64,000 nucleotides of DNA from Caballeronia sp031450805 (GTDB lineage Bacteria > Pseudomonadota > Gammaproteobacteria > Burkholderiales > Burkholderiaceae): positions 806,001 to 870,000 of the forward strand of contig NZ_JARTVY010000001.1 in the NCBI RefSeq assembly GCF_031450805.1, read 5' to 3'. Of this stretch, positions 16,539-26,311 are shown piece after piece. The notes beneath the pieces were generated by a model. It was not told where the DNA came from. It saw only the letters and a program-made list of their open reading frames with translations, and did no database searches. How positions within the stretch are numbered: position 1 is the first letter of the stretch; each line of letters opens with the position of its first letter. Position numbers and translations under genes: made by a program.

Positions 16539-17344
16539 CACGTTCCGAACGACATCGCGCGCTCGATCGCGCGGCCCGCCAGCACCGGGATCAAATGCGC
16601 GCGATACGCCGCGCTCGCGTGCATGTCGTCGTTGAGGCCGTCGGCGGGAATCGTCACGCCGCGCGCCGACGCCACCGAGAAGTCCTTCGACAACGCCGCC
16701 TCCAGTTCCTTCGCCCGGAACGCGGATGGCGCCGCGCCCGTCACGCCGACGCGCACGCCGTCGGCGAGCTTCGCGACGAACACGCCGACCAGCGCGAAGT
16801 GGGACGCGGGATTGCGGAACTTCTCGTAGCCCGCGCGTTCGGCGAGCGGAAACTCGACGGCGGTAATCAGCTCGTCCGGTTCAAGGGCGGTTTCGTACAT
16901 GCCGATGAAGAAGTCGTCGGCGGCGATGCGGCGTCGGTCCGTCACGATGGTGGCGTTCAGCGCGAGCACGGCCGAGGGATAGCAGGCGGCGGGATCGTCG
17001 TTGGCAAGCGATCCGCCGATGGTTCCGCGCTCGCGAACCTGCCTGTCGCCGATGCGGCTCGCCAGATCGGCGAGGCCGGGCAGCGCGCGCCGGACATCCG
17101 CGTTCGATGCAACCTGCGCGTGGCACATCGCCCCGCCGATGGTCAGCTTGCCCGCATCGAGCGTGACGGTTTTCATCGACGCAATGCGTGTCACGTCGAC
17201 GAGCGCCGAGGGCTGCGCGAGCCGCAGGCGCATGGTCGGCAGCAGGCTCTGGCCGCCCGCGAGAAACTTGGCGTCCCCGTCGGCGGAAAGCGCGGCGACG
17301 GCGGCTTGCGCTTCGTTCGGCCGTTGATAGTCGAAGGTGTACAT
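16538..17344 (-). CDS. coxM: Molybdenum hydroxylase FAD-binding (medium) subunit
   Basis: 268 residues, usual for CoxM/CutM (about 270-290). The FAD-binding motifs are AGGQSLLP (about 29-36) and the TIGGSLAN loop (about 110), both contacting FAD in CO dehydrogenase and related enzymes. A C-terminal CO_deh_flav_C domain follows (about 170-268, including LNDDMHASAAYRAHL). The subunit passes electrons from the 2Fe-2S clusters of the small subunit to an external acceptor. It begins 10 bases after the coxL stop with GAGGA upstream. Confidence 0.93.
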   Translation of the reverse strand: MYTFDYQRPNEAQAAVAALSADGDAKFLAGGQSLLPTMRLRLAQPSALVDVTRIASMKTVTLDAGKLTIGGAMCHAQVASNADVRRALPGLADLASRIGDRQVRERGTIGGSLANDDPAACYPSAVLALNATIVTDRRRIAADDFFIGMYETALEPDELITAVEFPLAERAGYEKFRNPASHFALVGVFVAKLADGVRVGVTGAAPSAFRAKELEAALSKDFSVASARGVTIPADGLNDDMHASAAYRAHLIPVLAGRAIERAMSFGT

Positions 17345-17354
17345 GGCGTCGTCC

Positions 17355-19736
17355 TCAGGCGTGTTGAGCGGCGTGCATCGCGGTCCAGACGCGATGCGGC
17401 GTCGCCGGCATCTGCAAGTCCTTCACGCCGAGCGGCGCGAGGGCATCGAGAATCGCGTTGATGACGGCCGGCGGCGAACCGATCGCGCCCGCTTCGCCGC
17501 AGCCCTTCACGCCGAGCGGGTTGTGCGTGCACGGCGTGCCCTTCGCGGTCTCCACATCGAAGCTCGGCAGGTCGATTGCGTGCGGCATCGCGTAGTCCAT
17601 GAAGGAGCCGGAAAGCAACTGGCCGCTGTCCTTGTCGTACACGCAGCGTTCGAGCATCGCCTGTCCGATGCCCTGCCCCAGCCCGCCGTGCACTTGTCCT
17701 TCGACGATCATCGGATTGATGACGTTGCCGAAGTCGTCGACGGCGGTGAACTTCTGGATGCGCGTTTCGCCCGTATCGCGATCCACCTCGACTTCGCACA
17801 CATATGCGCCGGACGGATACGTGAAGTTGGTCGGATCGTAGAACGCGTTCTCGTTGAGGCCCGGCTCCAGCGTTTCGAGCGGGAAGTTGTGCGGCACGTA
17901 CGCCGCGAGCGATACGTCCGCGAACGTCTTGGTCCGGTCCGTGCCCGCGACGCGGAACACGCCGTTATTGAATTCGACGTCCTGCGGCGATGCTTCGAGC
18001 AGATGCGCGGCGATCTTCTTCGCCTTGGCTTCGATCTTGTCGAGCGCCTTCACGATGGCCGAGCCGCCGACCGCGAGCGAGCGCGATCCATACGTGCCCA
18101 TGCCGAACGGGATGCGGCCGGTATCGCCATGAATGATCTCGACGTTCTCGAGCGCAATGCCGAGCCTGTCCGCGACCACTTGCGCAAACGTCGTTTCGTG
18201 CCCCTGACCGTGACTGTGCGAGCCGGTGAACACGGTGACCGAGCCGGTCGGATGCACCCGCACTTCGCCCGCTTCGAACAGGCCCGCGCGCGCGCCCAGC
18301 GCCCCCGCGACGTTCGACGGCGCGAGCCCGCACGCCTCGATGTAGCACGAATAGCCGATGCCGCGCAGCTTGCCCTTCTGCTGCGATTCCTCGCGGCGCT
18401 TATCGAAGCCCGCGACATCCGCCAGTTGCAGCGCGCGGTCGAGGATGGCGTCGTAATCGCCGGTGTCGTACGTGAGGCCGACCGGCGTTGCATACGGAAA
18501 CTCGCGGATGAAGTTGCGGCGGCGCAACTCGACCGGGTCCATGTTCAGCTCGCGCGCCGCCGTTTCGACGAGCCGCTCGACGACGTAGGTCGCCTCGGGA
18601 CGGCCCGCGCCGCGGTAGGCATCGACAGGCACCGTGTTCGTGAACACCGCCTTCACTTCGGCGTAGATGGCGGGCGTCGCGTACTGGCCGGCGAGCAGCG
18701 TCGCATAAAGGATGGTCGGCACCGACGACGCGAACGTCGACAGATACGCGCCCATGTTCGCCGTCGTGTGAACGCGCATGCCGAGGAACTTGCCGTCCTT
18801 GTCGAGCGCCAGTTCGGCTTTGGTGACGTGATCGCGGCCGTGCGCGTCGGAGAGAAAGGCTTCGGAACGCTCGGCGGCCCACTTGATGGGACGCCCCACT
18901 TTCTTCGATGCCGACGTCAGCGCGACGTCCTCCGCATAGAGAAAGATCTTCGAGCCGAAGCCGCCGCCGACGTCCGGCGCGATCACGCGCAGCTTCGATT
19001 CCGGCAGCGACAGCACGAAGGCCGCCATCAGCAATCGCTCGACGTGCGGGTTCTGATTCGCGACGTACACCGTGTAGCTGTCGTCGTGCTTCGAGTAGCT
19101 CGCGTTGACGGCGCGCGGCTCGATCGCGTTCGGGACGAGGCGCTGATTCACGATGTCGAGCGTCGTCACGTGCGCGGCCTGCGCGAACGCGGCGTCGGTG
19201 CGCGCCTTGTCGCCGTGGCCCCAGTTGTAGCAGACGTTGTCCGGCACGCCGTCGTGAACGAGCGGCTTGCCGGGATCGGCCGCGCTGGCGGTATCGACCA
19301 CGGCGGGCAACTCTTCGTAGTCCACGACGATCAATTCGACCGCGTCCTTCGCTTCCTTCAGCGATTCGGCGACGACGAGCGCGACCTGATCGCCCACATG
19401 CAGCACCTTGTCATGCGCGATCACGGGATGCGGCGGCTCGTGCATCGGCGAGCCATCGGTGCTGTGGATCAGCCATCCGCACGGCAGGCCGCCGACGTTC
19501 TCGGCTGCGAGGTCCTTGCCGGTAAAGATGGCGATGACGCCGGGCGACGCCGTGGCGGCGTCGATGTCGATCGAGCGGATGCGCGCGTGCGCATGGGGCG
19601 ATCGAAGAAATACGCCGTAGCTTTGCTGCGGCAGGACGACGTCGTCGGTGTACTGGCCGGCGCCCGTCAGGAAGCGATAGTCTTCCTTGCGCTTGACGCC
19701 GGCGCCAATCAGCTTCTGTTGCTCAGGTGCGTTCAT
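17355..19736 (-). CDS. coxL: Molybdenum hydroxylase large subunit, form II CoxL-type
   Basis: 793 residues, starting at ATG 19736 behind CGGAGA. It binds the molybdopterin cofactor and substrate. Xanthine-oxidase family landmarks are present: the N-terminal hammerhead domain (KRKEDYRFLTGAGQYTDD), the cofactor segment GGGFGSK, the active-site loop AYRGAGR at about residues 373-379, and the catalytic Glu near residue 748 in GCGEAGAIG. True CO dehydrogenases (form I) carry AYxCSFR with a Cys that binds copper; AYRGAGR marks form II. CO oxidation is therefore unlikely, and an aldehyde, purine, nicotine-like or other N-heterocycle substrate is more plausible. Long reading frames on the opposite strand are shadows of this gene. 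Confidence 0.93.
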   Translation of the reverse strand: MNAPEQQKLIGAGVKRKEDYRFLTGAGQYTDDVVLPQQSYGVFLRSPHAHARIRSIDIDAATASPGVIAIFTGKDLAAENVGGLPCGWLIHSTDGSPMHEPPHPVIAHDKVLHVGDQVALVVAESLKEAKDAVELIVVDYEELPAVVDTASAADPGKPLVHDGVPDNVCYNWGHGDKARTDAAFAQAAHVTTLDIVNQRLVPNAIEPRAVNASYSKHDDSYTVYVANQNPHVERLLMAAFVLSLPESKLRVIAPDVGGGFGSKIFLYAEDVALTSASKKVGRPIKWAAERSEAFLSDAHGRDHVTKAELALDKDGKFLGMRVHTTANMGAYLSTFASSVPTILYATLLAGQYATPAIYAEVKAVFTNTVPVDAYRGAGRPEATYVVERLVETAARELNMDPVELRRRNFIREFPYATPVGLTYDTGDYDAILDRALQLADVAGFDKRREESQQKGKLRGIGYSCYIEACGLAPSNVAGALGARAGLFEAGEVRVHPTGSVTVFTGSHSHGQGHETTFAQVVADRLGIALENVEIIHGDTGRIPFGMGTYGSRSLAVGGSAIVKALDKIEAKAKKIAAHLLEASPQDVEFNNGVFRVAGTDRTKTFADVSLAAYVPHNFPLETLEPGLNENAFYDPTNFTYPSGAYVCEVEVDRDTGETRIQKFTAVDDFGNVINPMIVEGQVHGGLGQGIGQAMLERCVYDKDSGQLLSGSFMDYAMPHAIDLPSFDVETAKGTPCTHNPLGVKGCGEAGAIGSPPAVINAILDALAPLGVKDLQMPATPHRVWTAMHAAQHA

Positions 19737-19787
19737 CGCGGTCTCTCCGTTGGTAGGCGCGATTCGTCTGTCAGGGAGGGCTTCGCG

Positions 19788-20264
<477 letters not shown>

Positions 20265-20570
20265 TACTGTCTCCTTATTGGCCGGAGTCGACGCTCCTTT
20301 GCGCCTTTCCGGTCCCATGCACGATATTGCCGGGGATGGACCCGCCTCACGCCGCTCGCGCCATGCACCTCATCACGTCCTGAACCTGGCTTGGGCTAAG
20401 CGTCCAGCTGGGAATTCGTGTTGTGTGTCACGGCGAGTAAAGCACAAAACGACGGGCGTCGCTATTAGGCGCACGCCCGTGCAATCGCCGGTTCGATCGC
20501 TTTTCCGGTGCCCTTAAATGCAAAACGCCGCCCCGTGGGGCGGCGTTGTGTGCATCGAAAGTCGGCTGTT
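20265..20570. other. Intergenic region upstream of the hydroxylase operon
   Basis: 306 bases holding the promoter of the coxS-xdhC operon (minus strand) and the terminator of the APC permease gene (20522-20548). No gene or known operator could be recognised; a dedicated regulator gene for the operon is not adjacent. Confidence 0.5.
20522..20548 (-). terminator. Terminator of the APC permease gene
   Basis: An 11-bp perfect GC-rich stem (20524-20534 with 20537-20547) with a tight two-base gap, followed on the minus strand by TTTTGCATTT. It lies 24 bases after the permease stop codon. Confidence 0.8.
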
Positions 20571-22004
20571 TCAGCGCGTCACGGTTTCGCGATTCGCGCC
20601 CGGGGCGCGCTCGCCCGTGCGGCCCAGCGCCGAACGATGGCGCGAGTAGACGAAGTAGATCACGAGGCCGATCAGCAGCCACACGACGAATGCGATCCAC
20701 GTCGCCGCCGCCAGATTGAGCATCAGGAACAGGCACGACGCCACCGCGAGAATCGGCACCACGGGCACGCCGGGGCAGCGGAACGCGCGCGGCAGGTCCG
20801 GATGCGTGCGGCGCAGGATCAGCACGGCGATGGAGACCATCGAGAACGCGGCGAGCGTGCCGATATTGATCAGCTCGGCCAGCACGTTGAGCGGCACCAG
20901 CGCGCCGATCAGCCCGAAGAAGATGCCGACGAGCCACGTCGTGAAGAACGGCGTCGCGTAACGCGGATGCACGCTCGACAACTTCGCGGGCAGGAGACCG
21001 TCGCGCGACATCGCGTAGATGATGCGGGTCTGACCGTAGCTCATGACGAGAATCACGGTGAGCATGCCGAGCACCGCGCCGAGATCGATGAAGCCCGCGA
21101 CCCAGTTCTGTCCGGCCACTTGCAGCGCATACGACACCGGATGCGAGATGCTCGCGAACTGCGCCGCCGGCACGATGCCGGTCACGACCGCCGCCACCGC
21201 CACGTAGAGCACCGCGCAGACAGCCAGCGACGAGATGATGCCGATGGGCAGGTCGCGCTTCGGGTTCTTCACTTCCTCAGCCGCCGACGACACGGAATCG
21301 AAGCCGATGAACGCGAAGAACATCACCGCCGCCGCGCCGAAGACGCCCGACCAGCCGTTCGGCATGAACGGGTGCCAGTTCGCCGGCGTGACGTGGAACA
21401 CGCCGACTGCGATCACCAGCAGCACGACCGTCACCTTGATCGCGACCATGATGTTGTTGATGCGCGTCGATTCCTTCACGCCGATCGACAGCAGCCACGT
21501 GATGACCATCATCACGAGAAACGCGGGCAGATTGAACAACGTGACGTGACCCGGCAGCGCGCCCGGCGCGGCGGTCAGCGCGGTCGGCAGGCCGATGCCG
21601 AAGCCGGACAGCAGCGACTGCAGATAGCCCGACCATCCGACGGAAACCGCGGACGTCGCGAGGCCGTATTCGAGCATCAGGTCCCAGCCGATGATCCAGG
21701 CGGCGAGCTCGCCGAGCGTCGCGTACGAATAGGTGTAGATGGAACCGGCGACGGGGATCGTCGATGAAAATTCGGCGTACGCGAGAGCGGCGAAGCAGCA
21801 GGCGATCGCCGCGACGATGAACGACACCATCAGCGCCGGGCCGGCCTGAACCGCGCCCGTGCCCGTCAGCACGAAAATGCCCGTGCCGATGATCGCGCCG
21901 ATGCCGAGGAAGGTCAGGTCCAGCGCACCGAGCGTTTTCTTGAGAGAGGTGCTGTGCGCGCCGGCCAGCATGTGCTCGATGTTTTTCTTACGGAACAACG
22001 ACAT
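20571..22004 (-). CDS. APC family amino acid permease (YfnA / cationic amino acid transporter type)
   Basis: 477 residues with about twelve to fourteen predicted helices. The N terminus carries the family signature: KKTLGALDLTFLGIGAIIGTGIF, here given as LTFLGIGAIIGTGIF, where the GIGAIIGTGIF turn in helix 1 binds the substrate backbone. Helix 6 has FFAFIGFDSVSSAAEEVKNP, shown as FFAFIGFDSVSS followed by AAEEVKNP, another signature. It imports amino acids by proton symport or exchange across the inner membrane; substrate not predictable. Stands alone with its own terminator. Confidence 0.92.
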   Translation of the reverse strand: MSLFRKKNIEHMLAGAHSTSLKKTLGALDLTFLGIGAIIGTGIFVLTGTGAVQAGPALMVSFIVAAIACCFAALAYAEFSSTIPVAGSIYTYSYATLGELAAWIIGWDLMLEYGLATSAVSVGWSGYLQSLLSGFGIGLPTALTAAPGALPGHVTLFNLPAFLVMMVITWLLSIGVKESTRINNIMVAIKVTVVLLVIAVGVFHVTPANWHPFMPNGWSGVFGAAAVMFFAFIGFDSVSSAAEEVKNPKRDLPIGIISSLAVCAVLYVAVAAVVTGIVPAAQFASISHPVSYALQVAGQNWVAGFIDLGAVLGMLTVILVMSYGQTRIIYAMSRDGLLPAKLSSVHPRYATPFFTTWLVGIFFGLIGALVPLNVLAELINIGTLAAFSMVSIAVLILRRTHPDLPRAFRCPGVPVVPILAVASCLFLMLNLAAATWIAFVVWLLIGLVIYFVYSRHRSALGRTGERAPGANRETVTR

Positions 22005-22154
22005 TGCAGTAAGTCTCCTTGCGGCGCTCGCGTGCGCCTTCCTTCGGGAAAACCCGATATTTTAGCGGAGTCAAGGAGAATGCCCACGTTTGGGGCGACG
22101 CGCGCCTTTTCGACGCAACTTTTCACGGTTCTATCTTGTTTGAGATAAATCCGC

Positions 22155-22811
22155 TCATGCAGCGATGGCCGGATTCATATCGACGAGCCGGTTGCTCATC
22201 ACGTAGTAGGTGAGTTCGGCGTTGTTCGCGAGCTTCATCTTGTCGAGCAGACGGGCGCGATACGCGCTGACCGTTTTAACCGACAGCGAAAGCGCGTGCG
22301 CGATGTCCGTCAGCCGTTTGCCCGATGCAAGCATGCAGAGCGTCTGGAATTCCCGATCGGAGAGCGTTTCGTGCGGCTGACGCTCGGTATCGAGCGAAAC
22401 ATATGTGGCGAGCGCCTCCGCCATCTCCGCGCTGATGTATTTGCGGCCGGCGGCAACTTGCTGAATCGCGCGGATCATCAGCGCGGGATCGGCGGTTTTC
22501 GAGAGATAACCCGAAGCGCCGGCCTTCAGCGCGCGCACGGCGTACTGGTCCTCGCGATACATCGAGAACATGAGAACCGGCACGGCCTGTTTCAGGCGCT
22601 TGAGGCGTTTGAGGACGTCGAGTCCGTTGATGTCCGGCAGCGAAACGTCAAGCAGGACGATGTCGCAAGCGTCGCGCGCCGAGAGTGCTAACGCGTCCGC
22701 GCCGGTCGCCGCTTCGCGCACCTCCGATGCGATGCCGCGCTCCAGCAGCAATTGCGCGACGCCACGGCGCACGATCGCGTGGTCGTCGGCGAGCAGGACT
22801 TTGAGCGTCAT
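22155..22811 (-). CDS. NarL/FixJ family response regulator
   Basis: 218 residues from the ATG at 22811. The receiver domain (1-120) has the acidic pair DD at 9-10, the phosphorylated Asp at about 55 (IVLLDVSLPD), and the Lys of GYLSKTAD. The C-terminal LuxR-type helix-turn-helix (about 150-210) has LSDREFQTLCMLASGKRLTDIA and SLSVKTVSAYRARLLDKM, quoted here as LSDREFQTLCML and LSVKTVSAYRARL. It is encoded 8 bases after the histidine kinase gene, so the two form a two-component system. Target genes unknown. Confidence 0.92.
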   Translation of the reverse strand: MTLKVLLADDHAIVRRGVAQLLLERGIASEVREAATGADALALSARDACDIVLLDVSLPDINGLDVLKRLKRLKQAVPVLMFSMYREDQYAVRALKAGASGYLSKTADPALMIRAIQQVAAGRKYISAEMAEALATYVSLDTERQPHETLSDREFQTLCMLASGKRLTDIAHALSLSVKTVSAYRARLLDKMKLANNAELTYYVMSNRLVDMNPAIAA

Positions 22812-22819
22812 CAACTTGC

Positions 22820-23656
22820 TCAGCCGTTGACGGCGCGCGATACCGAGCGCGGCATGACAGTTCGCGGCAGGCGCGCCCGCACGGACGTGCCGCCCGCTTT
22901 CGATGACGCAATCTGCAACGTGCCGCCGAGCGCTTCGCAACGCTCGCGCATGCCTGTCAGGCCGAAGCGTCCGGTCTTACGGCGCGCGGCCGGCGAGATG
23001 CCGATGCCATCGTCCTCGACAAGGAGCGTTAGTGCGTGTTCGTCGACGGTGATGGTGACGCTGGCGTGCGTTGCCTGCGCGTGACGAGCGACGTTCGCGA
23101 GCGCTTCCTGCGCGATGCGATAGAGCGTGAGCGCGACGGCGTCCGGCACGGCAGTTTCAACCGAATAAGATAAATCGATTCGAAGCGACGATACCGTTCG
23201 GAGCGTGTCGATCGATCGACTAAGCGAAGCGGCGAGCCCGTCCTCGAGCTCCGGCTCATGCAACCGTTCGACCACGCGATGGTTAGCTTTCGCAGCTTCC
23301 GCCAGACATTCGCGCGCCTGGCGAAGCGCTTCGGCGCAGACGGCGGGTGCATCGGCCGGGAGGAAGTATTCCGCGCGGGAAATCGCCAGATTCGCGGCGG
23401 TGAGGATCGCGCCGGTTTCGTCGTGCAGATCGCGGGCGATGCTTCGGCGGGCGCGCTCGTCGGCGCTGGCGAGCCGCGCGCCCAGTTCGCGGACGCGATC
23501 ACTGAGCCGCTGCAACTCACGGTCGTTGCGCAACGAGGCTTCGAACAACGAAGAAAACGGCGAGGACAACGCCTCCGCCGCCGACGGCGAAGCCGCGCGC
23601 ATGGCAGCGCGGGACGTGGGGCGCTCATCGTGCGCCGACGTAGCCAACCTGTTCAT
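22820..23656 (-). CDS. Cytoplasmic HisKA_3 (NarL-type) sensor histidine kinase
   Basis: 278 residues from the ATG at 23656, where GAGG lies four bases upstream; a longer frame adds only seven residues. There is no membrane helix or signal peptide. About 70 N-terminal residues include a coiled coil (RNDRELQRLSDRVRELGARL). The dimerisation/phosphoacceptor helix has ARDLHDETG with the phospho-His at about residue 78. The ATPase domain shows the N box (RIAQEALANVARHA) and G boxes (VEDDGIGI, GRFGLTGMRERCEALGG). With so short an N terminus it probably senses an internal signal or a partner protein rather than an external ligand. Confidence 0.9.
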   Translation of the reverse strand: MNRLATSAHDERPTSRAAMRAASPSAAEALSSPFSSLFEASLRNDRELQRLSDRVRELGARLASADERARRSIARDLHDETGAILTAANLAISRAEYFLPADAPAVCAEALRQARECLAEAAKANHRVVERLHEPELEDGLAASLSRSIDTLRTVSSLRIDLSYSVETAVPDAVALTLYRIAQEALANVARHAQATHASVTITVDEHALTLLVEDDGIGISPAARRKTGRFGLTGMRERCEALGGTLQIASSKAGGTSVRARLPRTVMPRSVSRAVNG

Positions 23657-23976
23657 TGTTCCTCGCTTTGAGCGCAAGTGAAGCTACGTCCTCGGTAAGC
23701 GCACGAGCCGGCGTAACCAAATTTACACTCTGTAACATCGACGGCGGACGAAGCAACGCATTTGCATCGCTCAACGGGATTGCATCATATCTCAAAATTA
23801 TGATGAATCCCATGTGCGACAAGGTTTGCGGCGATGGACTTCATGCCGTTTGGCAGCATCGGTGCATGCTGTCAGTAGGGAGACGTCCTACGCGAGTTGT
23901 AACAGGCCACCGATAGGGCAAAAAAAAACCGGAGCGCGAAGGCCCCGGTTTTTCCATTTCCACGACGCCGCCGCAA
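23657..23976. other. Intergenic region upstream of the two-component genes
   Basis: 320 bases. It contains the promoter of the kinase-regulator pair and, at 23921-23953, the terminator of the ferredoxin-NADP reductase gene. The part from 23690 to 23900 is less GC-rich than its surroundings, as expected for a promoter. No further gene seen. Confidence 0.5.
23921..23953 (-). terminator. Terminator of the ferredoxin-NADP reductase gene
   Basis: Stem of ten positions (927-936 with 942-951, one mismatch) flanked on the plus strand by nine A residues, which give a U tract for minus-strand transcription. It lies about 25 bases after the fpr stop. Confidence 0.82.
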
Positions 23977-24747
23977 TCAGCCGACGAACGCTTTCTCAAC
24001 AACGTAGTGGCCCGGATGGTTGTTGCTGCCTTCCTGGAAGCCCATTGAGTCGAGCAACTGGCGGGTGTCGCGCAGCATGTGCGGGCTGCCGCAAAGCATC
24101 ACGCGGTCGTTTTCGATCGAAAACGGCTCCACGCCGATATCCGAGAACAGCTTCTTCGTCTCGATCAGATCGGTAATGCGACCGCGGTTCGCGAACTCCT
24201 CGCGGGTCACCGTCGGGTAATACACGAGCTTCTCCGACACGATTTCACCGATATGCTCATGCGCCGGCAAATGCTCGGTGATGAAATCCTTGTACGCGAG
24301 TTCATCGACGAAACGGCAGGTGTGCGTCAGCACGATCTTGTCGAAACGGTCGTAAACCTCCGGGTCCTTGATGATCGACATGAACGGCGCGAGGCCTGTG
24401 CCGGTCGACAGCAGCCACAGCGTCTTGCCGGGCAGCAGGTTATCCGCGACGAGCGTGCCCGTCGGCTTCTTGCCGATCAACACGGAGTCGCCCACCTTCA
24501 AATGCTGAAGGCGCGAGGTCAGCGGGCCGTCCGGCACCTTGATGCTCAAGAATTCGAGATGCTCTTCGTAGTTCGCGCTCGCGAGGCTGTACGCGCGCAG
24601 CAGCGGCTTGCCGTCGACTTCGAGGCCCACCATCGTGAACTGGCCGTTCTCAAAGCGGAACGAGGCGTCGCGGGTGCAGGTGAAACTGAAAAGCGTGTCG
24701 GTCCAGTGGTGGACGCTCAGAACGGTTTGAGAGTTAAGGTTGCTCAT
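23977..24747 (-). CDS. fpr: Ferredoxin/flavodoxin-NADP(+) reductase
   Basis: 256 residues, matching bacterial subclass I reductases. The FAD domain (about 1-100) has the RAYSLAS motif binding FAD (preceded by FTMVGLEVDGKPL) and GKKPTGTLV. The NADP domain has STGTGLAPFMS, the RVMLCGSPHML segment, and the C-terminal YVVEKAFVG whose aromatic region stacks near FAD. It moves electrons between NADPH and ferredoxin or flavodoxin and helps in oxidative stress defence. It stands alone, ended by its own terminator. Start ATG 24747, with AAGAAG upstream. Confidence 0.95.
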   Translation of the reverse strand: MSNLNSQTVLSVHHWTDTLFSFTCTRDASFRFENGQFTMVGLEVDGKPLLRAYSLASANYEEHLEFLSIKVPDGPLTSRLQHLKVGDSVLIGKKPTGTLVADNLLPGKTLWLLSTGTGLAPFMSIIKDPEVYDRFDKIVLTHTCRFVDELAYKDFITEHLPAHEHIGEIVSEKLVYYPTVTREEFANRGRITDLIETKKLFSDIGVEPFSIENDRVMLCGSPHMLRDTRQLLDSMGFQEGSNNHPGHYVVEKAFVG

Positions 24748-25067
24748 GGCTTCTTGGACTAGGCGAAAACGGTGACGCTCACGGGCTGGACGTCAGAAGG
24801 GCGCTACGCTCGACGCTGCGCGAAAGGACGGATCGAATGGCTCGACGTCCGCGATTCCATGCTCTCTGCCTTCAACGGCGGCGCATGTGCCGGGGCGCAA
24901 TCGGCTATTTTAACCCGATAGCCGATGCGCGTCCCGAGGCCGCTCGATGCACCGAGCGCGGCCCTTCATTGCCGACCGGCAACAGATAGCCGCGATCACG
25001 CATGATAACAACCGACGCCGGGCCTAGCCGGAATCCCCCTTCCGGCAAAAGGCGGCGGCGTCGCCGT
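24748..25067. other. Intergenic region upstream of fpr
   Basis: 320 bases. Contains the fpr promoter region, including an inverted repeat at 24900-24926 (listed separately), and near 25027-25046 a 7-bp GC hairpin that may be a weak terminator for the aldo-keto reductase gene. No gene supported. Confidence 0.5.
24900..24926. promoter_or_regulatory. Perfect 9-bp inverted repeat, possible operator of fpr
   Basis: ATCGGCTAT (24900-24908) and ATAGCCGAT (24918-24926) flank nine bases. On the minus strand the spacer holds TAAAAT, a fair -10 hexamer, about 155 bases before the fpr start. An operator overlapping the promoter is possible; no good -35 is visible, so this is a suggestion only. Confidence 0.35.
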
Positions 25068-26111
25068 TCAGATGCGCTGATCCGTCGACGGCTTTTCCCA
25101 CAGGTTGATGCCGCCTTCCTGCGCGTACTGGTCGATTTCCGCGAGTTCTTCCTGGCTGAAGTCGAGATTCTTCAACGCGCCGACGTTTTCGACGACCTGC
25201 TCCGCGCGGCTCGCGCCGATCAGCACGGAGGTCACGCGTCCGCCGCGCAGCGCCCATGCGAGCGCCATCTGCGCGAGACTCTGACCGCGCCGCTCGGCCA
25301 GTTCGTTCAGCTTGCGCACGTGCGCGAGGTTATCGTCGCTCAAATGCTCCTGCTTCAGCGACCCGCCGCCCGGCTTGTTGACGCGCGCATCCTGCGGTAC
25401 GCCGTTCAGATACTTGCTCGTCAGCAGGCCCTGCGCGAGCGGCGTGAACGCGATGCTGCCCGCGCCGACATCGTCGAGCGTGTCGAGCAGTTCCTCCTCG
25501 ATCCAGCGATTCAGCATGTTGTACGACGGCTGATGGATCAGGAGCGGCACCTTGTGCTCGGCCAGCAGCTTCGCCATTTCACGCGTCTTCGCGGCCGAAT
25601 ACGACGAAATGCCGACATACAGCGCCTTGCCCGAATGCACGGCCGTCGCCAATGCGCCCGCGGTTTCCTCGAGCGGCGTGTCGGCATCGAAACGATGCGA
25701 ATAGAAAATATCGACGTAATCGAGGCCCATGCGCTTCAGGCTTTGGTCGAGGCTCGCGAGCACGTACTTGCGCGATCCGCCGCCCTGGCCGTACGGACCG
25801 GGCCACATGTCCCAGCCCGCTTTCGACGAAATCAGCAATTCGTCGCGATACGGCCGGAAGTCGTCCTTGAACAGCCGGCCGAAGTTCGTCTCCGCGCTGC
25901 CGTACGGCGGGCCGTAGTTGTTCGCCAGATCGAAATGCGTAATGCCGAGATCGAACGCGGCGCGCAGAATTTCGCGCTGCGCCGAGAGCGGCGTCGTGTC
26001 ACCGAAGTTGTGCCAGAGACCGAGCGACAACGCCGGGAGTTTGAGCCCGCTCTTGCCGCACGTGCGGTATTGCATCTGCGTGTAGCGCTCGGAGGCTGCT
26101 TCGTAAGCCAT
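25068..26111 (-). CDS. mgrA: Aldo-keto reductase, L-glyceraldehyde 3-phosphate reductase type (YghZ/GPR)
   Basis: 347 residues from the ATG at 26111 with AGGAA upstream; the E. coli YghZ (GPR) protein is 346. The AKR14 pattern is clear: MQYRTCGKSGLKLPALSLGLWHNFGD, catalytic Asp and Tyr in FDLANNYGPPYGSAE, Lys in LLISSKAGW and His in IFYSHRFD. The C-terminal NADPH-binding part has VLIGASRAEQVVENV. It reduces L-glyceraldehyde 3-phosphate and methylglyoxal, a detoxifying role. Near-identical subgroup members also act as potassium-channel beta-subunit-like proteins, but the substrate pattern fits GPR. It is divergent from the MscS gene. Confidence 0.9.
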   Translation of the reverse strand: MAYEAASERYTQMQYRTCGKSGLKLPALSLGLWHNFGDTTPLSAQREILRAAFDLGITHFDLANNYGPPYGSAETNFGRLFKDDFRPYRDELLISSKAGWDMWPGPYGQGGGSRKYVLASLDQSLKRMGLDYVDIFYSHRFDADTPLEETAGALATAVHSGKALYVGISSYSAAKTREMAKLLAEHKVPLLIHQPSYNMLNRWIEEELLDTLDDVGAGSIAFTPLAQGLLTSKYLNGVPQDARVNKPGGGSLKQEHLSDDNLAHVRKLNELAERRGQSLAQMALAWALRGGRVTSVLIGASRAEQVVENVGALKNLDFSQEELAEIDQYAQEGGINLWEKPSTDQRI

Positions 26112-26311
26112 GACGGATTTCCTTTGCGGGTTGCGGAATTGAACTAACTTCGACAAGCGTGAACGGCCGATGCCCGGTTTCCCTGCGATACGCTCGCAAG
26201 TCCGGTCAGAGCCGTCAATGGTAAGCGAATCGGCGCGGGCGCGAGTGGGGCGCTTCGGCCGCCTTGCGCCGCCTGAGGACGAACGATCATCCGAACAAAA
26301 GGAGAGCACTC

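Noticed and set aside
17355..19736. Annotation of coxL as aerobic carbon monoxide dehydrogenase
   Set aside because: The active-site loop is AYRGAGR and lacks the copper-binding Cys of form I enzymes.
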